From positions 1,054,001-1,118,000 of the forward strand of contig CAVZFD010000005.1 of the NCBI GenBank assembly GCA_963774455.1: DNA of 64,000 nucleotides, written 5' to 3'. Shown in pieces: positions 35,482-44,621 of this stretch. The position numbers and the translations under genes are program-made. Every line of letters begins with the position of its first letter. The first letter of the stretch is position 1. The stretch comes from DATFVA01 sp963774455. Its GTDB lineage: Bacteria > Bacteroidota > Ignavibacteria > Ignavibacteriales > Ignavibacteriaceae. The notes under the pieces are model-generated. The model ran no database searches. It worked only from the letters and a program-made list of their open reading frames with translations, and was not told the DNA's origin.

Positions 35482-36291
35482 ATGAAAACGTTCAACGCGG
35501 GAAAACGAATGAGTACAGGGCAGCAATATTTCTTCTCAACAGTAATATTGTTTTTCTTCATCTCACTGCTGTACACTGTTCAGGATATTATCGGGTATGA
35601 AACCGTTTCTATGATTCTGCTGCTTATAATTTTTATGCTGCCGTTATTCAATTTCAGCAGGGGACCGATAATTTTATCTGCGGTGATAAGTGCGCTGGGA
35701 TGGGACTACTACTTCATACCTCCGCATTTCACCATGCATATTGCGAAACCAGAGGATGTTATGATGCTGCTGATGTTCCTCGTTGTGGCGTTAACAAACG
35801 GAGTTCTTACAGCAAAATTGAATGTTTACAAATACGACCTCCTTAAAGTGGAGCGGCGCTGGAAGTCATTATACAGTCTTGTGAAAGAGTTATCAGGTTC
35901 AAAGGATACAAATGAGGTACTGGAAATTGCTGTTAAGAACATAGAAAAAATATTCCATCTTGAGACCGTAATTTTTCTTAATAATGGAGAAATGCAGTTA
36001 TCAAGGACCCCTCACCCATCGGGCAGTTTTATTCCCGATGAGATGGAATGGCTGGCAGCAGAAGCGGCATTCAAGCAAAAATCTTCCGGGGGAAGCACAA
36101 CCGACCTCGTAGGGAACGCCGATGCATATTATTATCCTGTTATCGACAAAGGGGGGACAGTGGTTTGTATGATAGGAATAAAATTAAACGAGGAAATTAA
36201 GAAAGATAAGGAAGAGATGAAGTTTTTGAGAGATTTCATTGACGAGATAACCACGTTTGTTGAAAGGACGAGGGTTTATTCGAGACCGTAA
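35482..36291 (+). CDS. KdpD-like DUF4118 membrane domain plus GAF domain, no kinase
   Basis: The N-terminal half has three or four membrane spans in the DUF4118 pattern of KdpD ('FNFSRGPIILSAVISALGWD', 'YYFIPPHFTMHIAKPED'). A GAF domain follows ('LVKELSGSKDTNEVLEIAVK', 'HLETVIFLNNG'). The histidine kinase, ATPase, USP and KdpD N-terminal domains are all absent. Start is uncertain: ATG 35482 or ATG 35509 are more likely than the TTG at 35443. It may be a sensor lacking its own catalytic part, or a degraded KdpD. The last 16 bases overlap the convergent NtrC-type gene. Confidence 0.72.
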   Translation: MKTFNAGKRMSTGQQYFFSTVILFFFISLLYTVQDIIGYETVSMILLLIIFMLPLFNFSRGPIILSAVISALGWDYYFIPPHFTMHIAKPEDVMMLLMFLVVALTNGVLTAKLNVYKYDLLKVERRWKSLYSLVKELSGSKDTNEVLEIAVKNIEKIFHLETVIFLNNGEMQLSRTPHPSGSFIPDEMEWLAAEAAFKQKSSGGSTTDLVGNADAYYYPVIDKGGTVVCMIGIKLNEEIKKDKEEMKFLRDFIDEITTFVERTRVYSRP

Positions 36292-37607
36292 GACTGCAGT
36301 TTCCTATAGAGAGTGGTTAACCCAATCCCCAATATCTCTGCTGTTTTCGTCTTATTTCCCCCCGCCTCGGAGAGTATTTTGAGGATGTGGTTCCTCTCAA
36401 CATCATCAAGCGTTTCCGAAGGAGAAATTTCCTTTGGTGAATTGAGAACATCCTTAGGGAGAAGTCCCGCCGTTAACTCACCATCTGATAAAATAACTGC
36501 ACGTTCAATTATATTCTTTAATTCCCTGATGTTGCCGGGAAAAGAGTAGTTAATAAGGGCAGAAAAGAAATCGTTTGAAATACTGCTTATATTTTTATTA
36601 AGATTCCTGCAAAAGAACGGGATAAAATAATCTATAAGTTCCCTGATATCATCTTTTCTCTCACGAAGTGGGGGAATATCGATTTTAACCACAGAAATCC
36701 TGTAGTATAGATCCTCTCTGAAATTTCCCTTCCTGATTTCTTCCTGAAGGTTTCTGTTTGTAGCGGCGATAATACGCACATCAACGCTGGTTTCTTTTGT
36801 ATCACCTGCTTTTATAAAGCTATTTGTTTCAATTACCCTAAGGAACTTAGCCTGGAGCGAAATATCGAGTTCGCCAATTTCATCAAGGAACAGGGATCCT
36901 TTATCTGCTTCTTCAAACAATCCTTTTTTGTTTTTAATTGCACCGGTGAATGCTCCTGCGGTATACCCGAACATTTCCGATTCAAGCAGATCTTTAGCGA
37001 AAGCACTGCAGTTGACAGCGACAAAAGCATGCTTTTTTCTTTCGCCTGCATAATGAATTGCCTGTGCGAAAATCTCTTTACCTGTGCCGGTCTCACCGGT
37101 AAGCAATACCGGGGTGTTGGTAAGTGCGACTCTTCGGGAGATATCAATCGCCTGCTGTATTGAAGGAGAGCTGCCCGTTATATTATCGAAACTGAATTTC
37201 TGACCCACCTGTTTTTCAAGGTGTTCCACGCGCCTGCGAAGAGAAGATTTATTGAGCGCATTCTTTACGACCGGAAGAATTTTATTATCCTCATCTCCCT
37301 TTGTGATATAATCAAATGCTCCTTCCCTGATGGCTGTAACACCATCTTCAATTGTACCGTATGCAGTAAGGACGATTATTTCAGCAGAAGGATTTATGTT
37401 TTTAATCTCCGCTATAAGCTGTAATCCGTTTATATCAGGGAGTCGAACGTCAGTGATAACAACCAGGTATTCTTCCTTTTTCAAAAGCCGGAGACCCTCA
37501 CTGCCCGTCCCTGCAGTATCAACCTTATACCCCTCAAGGGAGAGCAGCCTGGCCAGCAGGTTTCTTAAATCCGGTTCATCATCTATTATTAAGATATTAT
37601 TTATCAT
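36276..37607 (-). CDS. sigma-54-dependent response regulator (NtrC type)
   Basis: A 443-residue activator: receiver domain with D53 ('VVITDVRLPDING'), AAA+ domain with Walker A 'GETGTGKE' (171-178) and the sigma-54 contact loop 'GAFTGA' (218-223), Walker B 'GSLFLDEIGELD', and a C-terminal Fis-type helix-turn-helix ('NKTKTAEILGIGLTTLYRKL'). It should activate sigma-54 promoters on phosphorylation. No cognate histidine kinase is adjacent; the convergent DUF4118-GAF protein lacks one. No convincing -24/-12 promoter was found nearby. Confidence 0.95.
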   Translation of the reverse strand: MINNILIIDDEPDLRNLLARLLSLEGYKVDTAGTGSEGLRLLKKEEYLVVITDVRLPDINGLQLIAEIKNINPSAEIIVLTAYGTIEDGVTAIREGAFDYITKGDEDNKILPVVKNALNKSSLRRRVEHLEKQVGQKFSFDNITGSSPSIQQAIDISRRVALTNTPVLLTGETGTGKEIFAQAIHYAGERKKHAFVAVNCSAFAKDLLESEMFGYTAGAFTGAIKNKKGLFEEADKGSLFLDEIGELDISLQAKFLRVIETNSFIKAGDTKETSVDVRIIAATNRNLQEEIRKGNFREDLYYRISVVKIDIPPLRERKDDIRELIDYFIPFFCRNLNKNISSISNDFFSALINYSFPGNIRELKNIIERAVILSDGELTAGLLPKDVLNSPKEISPSETLDDVERNHILKILSEAGGNKTKTAEILGIGLTTLYRKLQSYGLE

Positions 37608-37742
37608 TCAGTCTTAAACACAGAAGGTGAGCAATAACTACCCCTCAAATATAAGAGGATTTGGTTCTAATTACTCACTACTCCTTTCACCGGTTTATTT
37701 TCATATTCTATTGGAAAGTTATAAGATGCTCGTGGAAAGCAT

Positions 37743-37819
37743 CTGAATACGTCCTGAATAAGTCCTGAATACGTCCTGAATACGTCTTGAATACGTTGCA
37801 AATAAGTGGCAAATAAGTT
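37743..37819 (+). repeat. seven tandem 11-bp repeats
   Basis: Seven back-to-back units of 11 bp: CTGAATACGTC, CTGAATAAGTC, CTGAATACGTC twice, TTGAATACGTT, then GCAAATAAGTG and GCAAATAAGTT. The core AATAMGT is constant. The period is close to one helical turn, so proteins bound to each unit would lie on one face of DNA. The array ends 30 bp before the start codon at 37850. Confidence 0.9.
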
Positions 37820-37849
37820 ATATTTACCTGTTCATTTTATGGAGGATTT

Positions 37850-38506
37850 ATGGCACTGGTAGATGGTTCTGTTCTCGGGGAGGTTACAGGGAAAATTGGC
37901 AATATGGTATTCCGGAAAATGCACGGAAAAACTTTTGTTTCAGAGCGTCCTTTAAACTATAAACAGGCAAAGACCCCGGCCGCAAAGAAAGCAAGAAACA
38001 GTTTCAGTATGTCAGTAAAATTGTCAAAAAAACTTATGTCTGATCCTGCTCTGAAAGCGGTATGGACGGCAGCAAAAATAGAAGGCACTGATTCTTATCA
38101 TAGAATTATAAAGCATAATATTAAGCTTATAAATGAAGGTTCATTCACCGATCGAAATAAAATAACTCCTGAGGGGCTGTTTCTTATGGTTGATTCAGCA
38201 GTAATACAAAACCAGGTTCTTCGTTTAAGATTGAATTGTCCTATTGAAACTGACCTGGTCTTTCCAGCTAAACTTTTAATACTTTATTATTTCAGAAAAG
38301 AAAAAAATCCCCTGATATTAACTGAAACTACTATTCCGGATAGTAACGCCGGCGGGATTTACGAACTGGATATTCAGCCAGGCAAAAGCATTATCAGATT
38401 GCTAAACGACAACCCAGATGCTTTACTGTTCACGGCACTGATAAGTGAAACAGTAAGAAAAAAGAAAGCCTACTGGACAAGTACAGCATCTGCCAGGATC
38501 TTGTAA
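37850..38506 (+). CDS. orphan protein of unknown function behind the repeat array
   Basis: A 218-residue protein with no signal peptide or membrane span. The N-terminus 'GEVTGKIGNMVFRKMHGKTF' followed by a basic stretch ('AKTPAAKKARNSFSMSVKLSK') resembles the opening of small Bacteroidota proteins grouped as DUF6266, but I hold this loosely. The middle and end are beta-rich ('LRLRLNCPIETDLVFPAKLL'). GGAGG four bases upstream of the ATG is a strong ribosome site. It is alone on its strand here. The seven 11-bp repeats lie directly in front. Confidence 0.65.
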   Translation: MALVDGSVLGEVTGKIGNMVFRKMHGKTFVSERPLNYKQAKTPAAKKARNSFSMSVKLSKKLMSDPALKAVWTAAKIEGTDSYHRIIKHNIKLINEGSFTDRNKITPEGLFLMVDSAVIQNQVLRLRLNCPIETDLVFPAKLLILYYFRKEKNPLILTETTIPDSNAGGIYELDIQPGKSIIRLLNDNPDALLFTALISETVRKKKAYWTSTASARIL

Positions 38507-38639
38507 ATCGAGGTTCTGATTTTGCCCGGGTTCTCTTGCTTTCTCAGCCGTTCCTGCCAGCGAGCCTGAAATAAACGGGCTTTAATGTTATAGGTTTAGG
38601 CTGTATTGATGCCGGAAATAGAGAAGATATTTTATTGAA

Positions 38640-39668
38640 CTAAGTCCTTCCCGAATATCTTTTCAGAATTTTAATCACTGCTAGCTCAGTTTTATTAAGT
38701 TCTGAATTCTTTTTAGAAGGGATTAACTGAGTGACAGCTTTAGCCAGATAGCCGTCTTCCCATGCTCTTATTATATCGGGATGAATATAATATTCACGGC
38801 ATACGGCGGGAGTATTATTTAATTCCTTCGCTGTCTTTTTTATGATATCTGATACAATTTTCTGATTCTCTTTTTCATCTTTTGAAGGAGAAACCGCACT
38901 CAAATTTTCTGCGGCAAGAACCGTTGCTCCCCAGGTCCGGAAAATCTTAGCGGTAAAGTTCATTTCCACTATACTATTCAGATACTCATTAACGTCCGCA
39001 GAATCGGCCGGTTGTCTTTTGCCTTCCTCATCCAGGTATTGAAAAATATGCTGACCGGGTAGATCCTGGCATTGTGATACAACTTTTGCAAGTGTCCTGT
39101 CCTGTATATCTAATTCCAAAGACTTGCCGCTTTTCCCATTAAAATGGAAATAAATATTGATGCCTTTTATATCAACATGTTTATTTTTCAGCGTGGTAAG
39201 TCCGTATGAATCATTTTCCTCTGCATAGACCTCATTACCGACACGGATCAGCGTTTCTTCAAGCAGCCTGACAATGACGGCGAGAACCTTACGGCGTATC
39301 AGGTTTCTATTTCTTAAATCTTTTTTCACCTGTTTCCGGATATCGGGCAAGGATTTCCCGAACTCTATCAGATTATCAAACTTTTTATTATTCCTGAACT
39401 CTTCCCATGCAGCGTGATAGATATACTGTTTTCTTCCTTTACTATCTCTGCCGACAGCCTGGATATGTCCCTTCGTGCTGCTGCATATCAAAACGTCCTG
39501 CCAGGCAGGGGGGATTACGAGTGATTTAATTCTTTCAAGTACATTTTTATGGCGTATAGTTTTTCCTTGTTCATCAAGGTATTGAAAACCTTTGCCCTTC
39601 CTTCTCCTTTTTATACAGAGACTTTTTTCTTCTGTATAATGAAGGCTGTAATCTTTTATATCTACCAC
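38640..39668 (-). CDS. DNA topoisomerase IB (poxvirus-type)
   Basis: A 342-residue type IB topoisomerase, which nicks and rejoins one strand to relax supercoils. The N-terminal domain has 'RRRKGKGFQYLDEQGKTI' and 'LVIPPAWQDVLIC'; the catalytic domain has 'FNGKSGKSLELDI' and 'FRTWGATVLAAENL'. The catalytic tyrosine is Y294 in 'CREYYIHPDII'. This is the small form found in many environmental bacteria beside the usual type IA/II enzymes. Its start overlaps the end of the GDPD gene by seven bases, so they form one transcript. Confidence 0.92.
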   Translation of the reverse strand: MVDIKDYSLHYTEEKSLCIKRRRKGKGFQYLDEQGKTIRHKNVLERIKSLVIPPAWQDVLICSSTKGHIQAVGRDSKGRKQYIYHAAWEEFRNNKKFDNLIEFGKSLPDIRKQVKKDLRNRNLIRRKVLAVIVRLLEETLIRVGNEVYAEENDSYGLTTLKNKHVDIKGINIYFHFNGKSGKSLELDIQDRTLAKVVSQCQDLPGQHIFQYLDEEGKRQPADSADVNEYLNSIVEMNFTAKIFRTWGATVLAAENLSAVSPSKDEKENQKIVSDIIKKTAKELNNTPAVCREYYIHPDIIRAWEDGYLAKAVTQLIPSKKNSELNKTELAVIKILKRYSGRT

Positions 39669-40696
39669 GCTTTTTTTTCGTATACGCTTTCGGCTTCGGT
39701 TTTCCTGCCATACCTTTCGGCTATCTCTTTCAAACGATGCGGGAAATCAGACTGGATCCCGTCAACTCCAAGTTTAACAAGGCACTCCAGCTCTTCATAT
39801 TTATTAACTGTTGCGGCTATGAGACGCTCAACTTTCTTCTCGGGATGACGCTCGTTAAAAAGGGATTTCAGTCGTGCATCATATTTCATTATTCTTCTGT
39901 AGGTCGTCCAGTTTGCAATAGTAATCTTTCTAGGCCTAAGGGCGACAGCAGTTTTATTTCCATACTTTATTGCTTTCTTTACTGTGCTGTATTGGCGGGG
40001 GACAAGGATGAGACCAGCACGCGGTTCTATATCAAGACTTATTGACATATCTGGATATTTATTCCTTATCATTCTAAATACCTTTTTCTGGTCTGTTTCC
40101 ATCACGATTTTGAAAGCGGGATCAAACTTATTCATTAATCTCCTTATTTCTTCAACGATGGGTATTACTGAGTCTTTTTCTTCATCAGGAGTTTTAATAT
40201 CGAGGAAAATATAACTAATGCGGGTCTGCTCAATGCACCATCCAAAAAATTCACTCAGCTTTGGTTTCGCAGGGTAGACAACCTGAGCCTGATTATGTCT
40301 TTCTTTATAAGTGAAATGCTCCCTGAATTCGGAAAGCGTGAGTTCACTGATTTTTTTTCGATATTTGCTGCCTAAGGATGGGGGATGAGGTTTGTACTTT
40401 ACGTAAGGTTCAAAACCGCCCTCCCTGAGAAGCGCATTCGTAGAATCAGGGTCCCAGTCGTGCCATAACACCACTTCCAGATCCTTCGTGATACAAACGT
40501 CAACCTCAAGCGAATTCGCGCCCTCGTTTACAGCTCTTTCAAATGAAGAAAATGTATTTTCCGGTTCAAAAACTGGTGAACCACGATGACCTGTTACAAG
40601 GAATAATTCATCGTTGTTCTCATATGTCCTTTTAAGATTACATTTATTGAAAAATTCTGTAATCCAGTTTTGTAGTAACATTCCTATACCTGGCAA
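39662..40696 (-). CDS. glycerophosphodiester phosphodiesterase
   Basis: A 344-residue GDPD-fold enzyme that hydrolyses glycerophosphodiesters to glycerol 3-phosphate and an alcohol. Metal and catalytic residues appear in 'TGHRGSPVFEPENTFSSF' (H37, E45), 'LEVDV' (E64, D66) and 'WHD' (H79). There is no clear signal peptide, so it is probably cytoplasmic. The start is TTG at 40696: GAGGAG lies five bases upstream, whereas the ATG at 40681 has a poorer site. It overlaps topoisomerase IB by seven bases. Confidence 0.88.
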   Translation of the reverse strand: MPGIGMLLQNWITEFFNKCNLKRTYENNDELFLVTGHRGSPVFEPENTFSSFERAVNEGANSLEVDVCITKDLEVVLWHDWDPDSTNALLREGGFEPYVKYKPHPPSLGSKYRKKISELTLSEFREHFTYKERHNQAQVVYPAKPKLSEFFGWCIEQTRISYIFLDIKTPDEEKDSVIPIVEEIRRLMNKFDPAFKIVMETDQKKVFRMIRNKYPDMSISLDIEPRAGLILVPRQYSTVKKAIKYGNKTAVALRPRKITIANWTTYRRIMKYDARLKSLFNERHPEKKVERLIAATVNKYEELECLVKLGVDGIQSDFPHRLKEIAERYGRKTEAESVYEKKAW

Positions 40697-40786
40697 GTTT
40701 TCTCCTCAATTTTATCAAGAATTTAATTAATTTTATATTTGAAGGACGTGAGGTAGAAACATATTTATTAGAAACAAAGTATCGCC

Positions 40787-41125
40787 GTGAGACGTAAATC
40801 AAACGATGATTTTTTTGACCGTGTATATGCCGTGGTGAAGAAAATTCCCTTTGGGAAGGTCACCACTTATGGACATATAGCTGAGGCCTGCGGAATAAAA
40901 TCAGCCGCAAGAACTGTGGGTTGGGCTATTAATGGAACAAAAGAATCGGGGCTTCCTTGCCACAGGGTGGTTAACCGGTACGGCGCTCTGACAGGCAGAA
41001 TGCATTTTGGTGATCCGGATATTATGGAAGATTTGCTGAGATCTGAAGGTGTAGAATTTGACGACGATGGGTGCGTTAAGCTGGATAAATATTTATGGAT
41101 CCCTCCCAAAAAAATCAAAAGATAA
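40787..41125 (+). CDS. MGMT-family DNA alkyltransferase-like protein (DNA-binding domain only)
   Basis: A 112-residue protein equal to the C-terminal domain of O6-alkylguanine-DNA alkyltransferase. The arginine-finger helix and active-site motif 'LPCHRVV' (C58) are present, with 'IPFGKVTTYGHIAEACG' before them. The usual N-terminal domain is absent, as in alkyltransferase-like proteins; yet those generally replace the cysteine, and here it is kept. It may be a minimal transferase or a damage sensor. The start is GTG at 40787. Confidence 0.83.
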   Translation: MRRKSNDDFFDRVYAVVKKIPFGKVTTYGHIAEACGIKSAARTVGWAINGTKESGLPCHRVVNRYGALTGRMHFGDPDIMEDLLRSEGVEFDDDGCVKLDKYLWIPPKKIKR

Positions 41126-41265
41126 ACAACCTTTTGTTATGCTGCCGTTTTGAGCAGATATCCTTTTCATAGTGGTTTTAAAATACTCAGGGCAATCTTA
41201 CGGAATTCCTGTGCGAATAGAACTGTTAGGCTAAGACCTAAAAATATACTTTTACTGATTGAACG

Positions 41266-42207
41266 TCACCAGACGCCGCTGTAACGATTTACTTCGAGCG
41301 ATGATACACCTGAATCAATCCTTATATAGATCTTGCTGGCTGAGGAATCAAAGTTGCTGGTACGGTACAGATCTGAATTTATTTTCGTGAACCCTCTGAA
41401 CTTCTCTGAGTTTAATGCTCCGTCAGTCCTTATTTCACATCCTGCACTTTCAGGCACATCTATATTAACATCCGAAGCGCCAGTTTCTATATCAACATCA
41501 GTACGTTCTGTATTGCTTCCAAGCTTTACTTTAAGAGCTGCCGCACCCATACTTACTTTCAGATTACTGATTTTAACAGGGGACAGGTCCAGGTTTAAGG
41601 AAGAAGCACCTACATCAAAGTTCATATCCCATACAGGCCGAGGATTGAAATACATTTCGACACGGTTCCTCATCGAATTACTGCCCACCCTTAATCTGGT
41701 TTTTTTCATGGTCATTTCCAGCGATGCCTTATCTCCAGTGACAAGGTTATTCAGTTCATAATTATTCTTTACACCTTCAGTGTGCGCATAAAAAAGACTG
41801 GCAGCACTGTCTGAAATAGAAGTAAAAGATCCTGCACCGGCTTTGAAATGAAATTCTGCCGTTTTAATAGAATCTGAATAAGGCTCAGTATAATCTGTAA
41901 ACTCATATTTATAATCTGAATCAGGACCATTATCAAAAACAATATCAAAATCACCCGTTGTAAGGTGTGCTACTGTTTTGAACGAGGCAAATAAGCTGAT
42001 GGCAAGTACAATTCCGGCAAGCCCTGCAACCAATACTTTTGCCGCGTTATTCTTCAGCATAATTCCTATGCCCCAGAGGATGAATACCAGAGGCCATAGT
42101 TTCCACAATCCGGGCCAATCCCAGTATAGTCCTGAGAAATTATTTATGAGTATTAAAATACCCAGAGTTATAAATAAAAGTCCCCAGAATAAATGTTTTG
42201 CTTTCAT
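41266..42207 (-). CDS. LiaF-like membrane protein
   Basis: A 313-residue protein. The N-terminal part has several short membrane spans of the LiaI/LiaF/DUF5668 type ('HLFWGLLFITLGILILI', 'LWPLVFILWGIGIML'), and the rest is a beta-rich 'toastrack'-like domain of repeating strands ('FDVGASSLNLDLSPVKISNL', 'VDIETGASDVNIDVPES'). Homologues sense or respond to envelope stress. I set the start at ATG 42207 with GAGGAA upstream; the ATG at 42237 overlaps the previous gene. It forms a two-gene unit with the PspC gene. Confidence 0.78.
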   Translation of the reverse strand: MKAKHLFWGLLFITLGILILINNFSGLYWDWPGLWKLWPLVFILWGIGIMLKNNAAKVLVAGLAGIVLAISLFASFKTVAHLTTGDFDIVFDNGPDSDYKYEFTDYTEPYSDSIKTAEFHFKAGAGSFTSISDSAASLFYAHTEGVKNNYELNNLVTGDKASLEMTMKKTRLRVGSNSMRNRVEMYFNPRPVWDMNFDVGASSLNLDLSPVKISNLKVSMGAAALKVKLGSNTERTDVDIETGASDVNIDVPESAGCEIRTDGALNSEKFRGFTKINSDLYRTSNFDSSASKIYIRIDSGVSSLEVNRYSGVW

Positions 42208-42223
42208 TTGAATTTCCTCTTGA

Positions 42224-42712
42224 TTATTTCCTGGCATTAAGAAGCAGACCTACGCCGACTGCAACAAGAAGCAGCGGCCAGAAATCACCGAAGTGAATCC
42301 TGGGAATAAAATTATCGAGTAAAAAGAGCAATCCTACCGCTACTAAAACAACACCGAATATTGAAGATCTTTTATGTTTCTGTTCTGCCATTGCCTGGTA
42401 ATACTTGTTATAGCCGGGCTGCGTTTTTTCCTCATCGGGTGAACCGGTTCCTGTCCCGCTTTCATTGCCCGGAATATTTTCTGTTCCCGGAGTACTGCCT
42501 GCTCCTGCATTAGGAGAGGCAAATGCGAATGGTTCTTCCGGCACGACCATCCAAAGAATAATATAAGCCAGCACGCCTGCACCTCCCGCAAACAAACTGA
42601 CCACGAATATAATACGTACGAGTGTGGGGTCAATTGCGAAATATTCTGCAAGTCCTCCCGCAACTCCTCCCAGCATTTTATCCTTATTTGAACGATATAG
42701 TTTCTTGTTCAT
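42224..42712 (-). CDS. PspC-domain membrane protein
   Basis: A 162-residue protein with an N-terminal PspC domain ('LYRSNKDKMLGGVAGGLAEY', then 'VRIIFVVSLFAGGAGVLAYI' and 'WMVVPEEP'), a Gly/Ser/Pro-rich linker, and a C-terminal pair of hydrophobic segments like those of DUF5668. GGGAGGA a few bases upstream fixes the start at 42712. PspC proteins take part in the phage-shock response to membrane damage. pspA is not in the window. It is co-transcribed with the LiaF-like gene. Confidence 0.88.
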   Translation of the reverse strand: MNKKLYRSNKDKMLGGVAGGLAEYFAIDPTLVRIIFVVSLFAGGAGVLAYIILWMVVPEEPFAFASPNAGAGSTPGTENIPGNESGTGTGSPDEEKTQPGYNKYYQAMAEQKHKRSSIFGVVLVAVGLLFLLDNFIPRIHFGDFWPLLLVAVGVGLLLNARK

Positions 42713-42953
42713 TTGATCCTCCCGGAAAATCAATATTATTAACCACTCGTATAATATTAAAATAAGGGATTAGATGTTGAGTTATATTATTAACGGTTTA
42801 TTTCAATTAAAACCGGTTTATAAATAGTATAACAGAATGACTAAAGTGTAGATTTACTTAAGGACCTGGGCAGGAAAGTAATACAGGCCCGACTAATTAA
42901 CATTGTTTAATGGCTGGTGCTTTTTTATTTTTGTACTTATTTTATTTTGAGTT

Positions 42954-44591
42954 ATGAAAATCGCAGTCTGCCAGTCGAATAATATTATAGGTGATATCCA
43001 GGGGAATAAAGCCAGGATCCTTGCCGGGTACGGTAGGGGAGTGGACGACGGTGCAGACCTTGTTATCTTTCCTGAATTAACGCTTACCGGCTACCCCCCG
43101 CTTGATCTTGTGGAAAAGAAGGAATTCAGGCAGTCTGTCATTAAAGCAGCAGAGGAAATAGCTGAGCGGACCGGAAGTACAGGATTATTATTCGGTTCTA
43201 TTACCGAAGATGACGACAAAATCGGTACGGATATACATAATTCAGCCGTACTATGTTACGATGGGAAAATACAATTTGTTCAGCACAAATCTCTTATTCC
43301 CAACTACGATGTGTTTGATGAAATGAGGTATTTCGACGCCGCCAAGGAGAATCATGTATATGAATTTAAGGGTGAAAAGCTTGGAATATCCATATGCGAA
43401 GACATCTGGAATGACGCAGACTACTGGCATATAAGGAGATACAATATCGATCCGGTAGAAAACCTCATAAAAGAGGGTGCTACGATTTTGCTGAACATTT
43501 CTGCAAGTCCTTATTCATATGGGAAGCGGGAGGGCAGGAGAAAAATGCTCTCGGTTCTTACGCGTCAGAATAATATTCCGCTGGTTTATACATGCTTCGT
43601 CGGTGCACAGACCGAACTGATATTTGACGGCGCCAGCATGTGTATGGATAAGAACGGGAACCTTGTGCTTATGGGGGAGGCATTCAGTGAAGATTATTTC
43701 ATTTATGAAACAAAGGATTCACTTACACCGTTACATGATGCTGAACGGAGCTTTGAGGAAGAAATTCATGATGCTCTGATATTCGGGTTGAGGGAATATT
43801 GTACCAAGCTTGGATTCAAGAAGGTTGTTTTGGGTTTGAGCGGAGGCATCGATTCTGCTTTAATTGCCTACTTAGCTGTAAAAGCTATGGGCAGGGATAA
43901 TGTCCATGTTCTTCTAATGCCATCGAAGTATTCCTCGCAAGGAAGTATAAGTGATGCCAGGAAACTTGCAGAGAACCTGGGCATCTCATCAACAAAGGTT
44001 ACGATTCACTCGGTCATGAGAAGGATAGAAGAGAAACTAACACATGCTTTTCAGCAGGATATAACAGGAATAACCGAAGAAAACCTGCAGGCAAGAATAC
44101 GAGGTCTGTACCTGATGGCATATTCAAACAAATTTGGTAATTTACTATTAACGACGGGGAATAAATCAGAGATTGCAGTAGGATATGCAACATTATACGG
44201 TGATATGGCGGGCGGCCTTGCTGTAATCGGTGATCTTTACAAAACAGAAGTATACAAGCTGGCCGAGTACATTAACAGAAAAAAAGAAATTATTCCCAGA
44301 GAGATAATTGAAAAAGCACCTTCTGCTGAATTGAAGAAAGGCCAGAAAGACCAGGATACTCTTCCCGAGTACGAACTGCTTGATAAAATTCTAAGAATGT
44401 ATCTTGAGGAGAACAAGGAATACAACGAAATCAGCCAAATTATAGGCGATAAAGAAATCGTATTAAAAGTGTTAAAGATGGTCGATCAGAATGAATTTAA
44501 AAGGAAACAGTCGGCTCCGGTACTACGGGTTTCCAAAAAAGCTTTCGGTTACGGAAGAAGATACCCTATTGTACAGGGGTGGAGAAAATAA
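42954..44591 (+). CDS. nadE: glutamine-dependent NAD+ synthetase
   Basis: A 545-residue two-domain enzyme that makes NAD+ from nicotinate adenine dinucleotide with nitrogen from glutamine. The N-terminal nitrilase domain has the triad E41 ('VIFPELTLTG'), K112 ('HKSLIPNY') and C148 ('SICEDIWND'). The C-terminal synthetase domain has the P-loop 'LGLSGGIDSAL' (S296-S301 core), 'GLYLMAYSNKFGNLLLTTGN' and 'EPSAEL'-like 'EKAPSAELKKGQKDQD'. It is followed 30 bp later by dsbD. Confidence 0.96.
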   Translation: MKIAVCQSNNIIGDIQGNKARILAGYGRGVDDGADLVIFPELTLTGYPPLDLVEKKEFRQSVIKAAEEIAERTGSTGLLFGSITEDDDKIGTDIHNSAVLCYDGKIQFVQHKSLIPNYDVFDEMRYFDAAKENHVYEFKGEKLGISICEDIWNDADYWHIRRYNIDPVENLIKEGATILLNISASPYSYGKREGRRKMLSVLTRQNNIPLVYTCFVGAQTELIFDGASMCMDKNGNLVLMGEAFSEDYFIYETKDSLTPLHDAERSFEEEIHDALIFGLREYCTKLGFKKVVLGLSGGIDSALIAYLAVKAMGRDNVHVLLMPSKYSSQGSISDARKLAENLGISSTKVTIHSVMRRIEEKLTHAFQQDITGITEENLQARIRGLYLMAYSNKFGNLLLTTGNKSEIAVGYATLYGDMAGGLAVIGDLYKTEVYKLAEYINRKKEIIPREIIEKAPSAELKKGQKDQDTLPEYELLDKILRMYLEENKEYNEISQIIGDKEIVLKVLKMVDQNEFKRKQSAPVLRVSKKAFGYGRRYPIVQGWRK

Positions 44592-44621
44592 TTAATTGTT
44601 AAACCAGTAGGAAATTTATCA

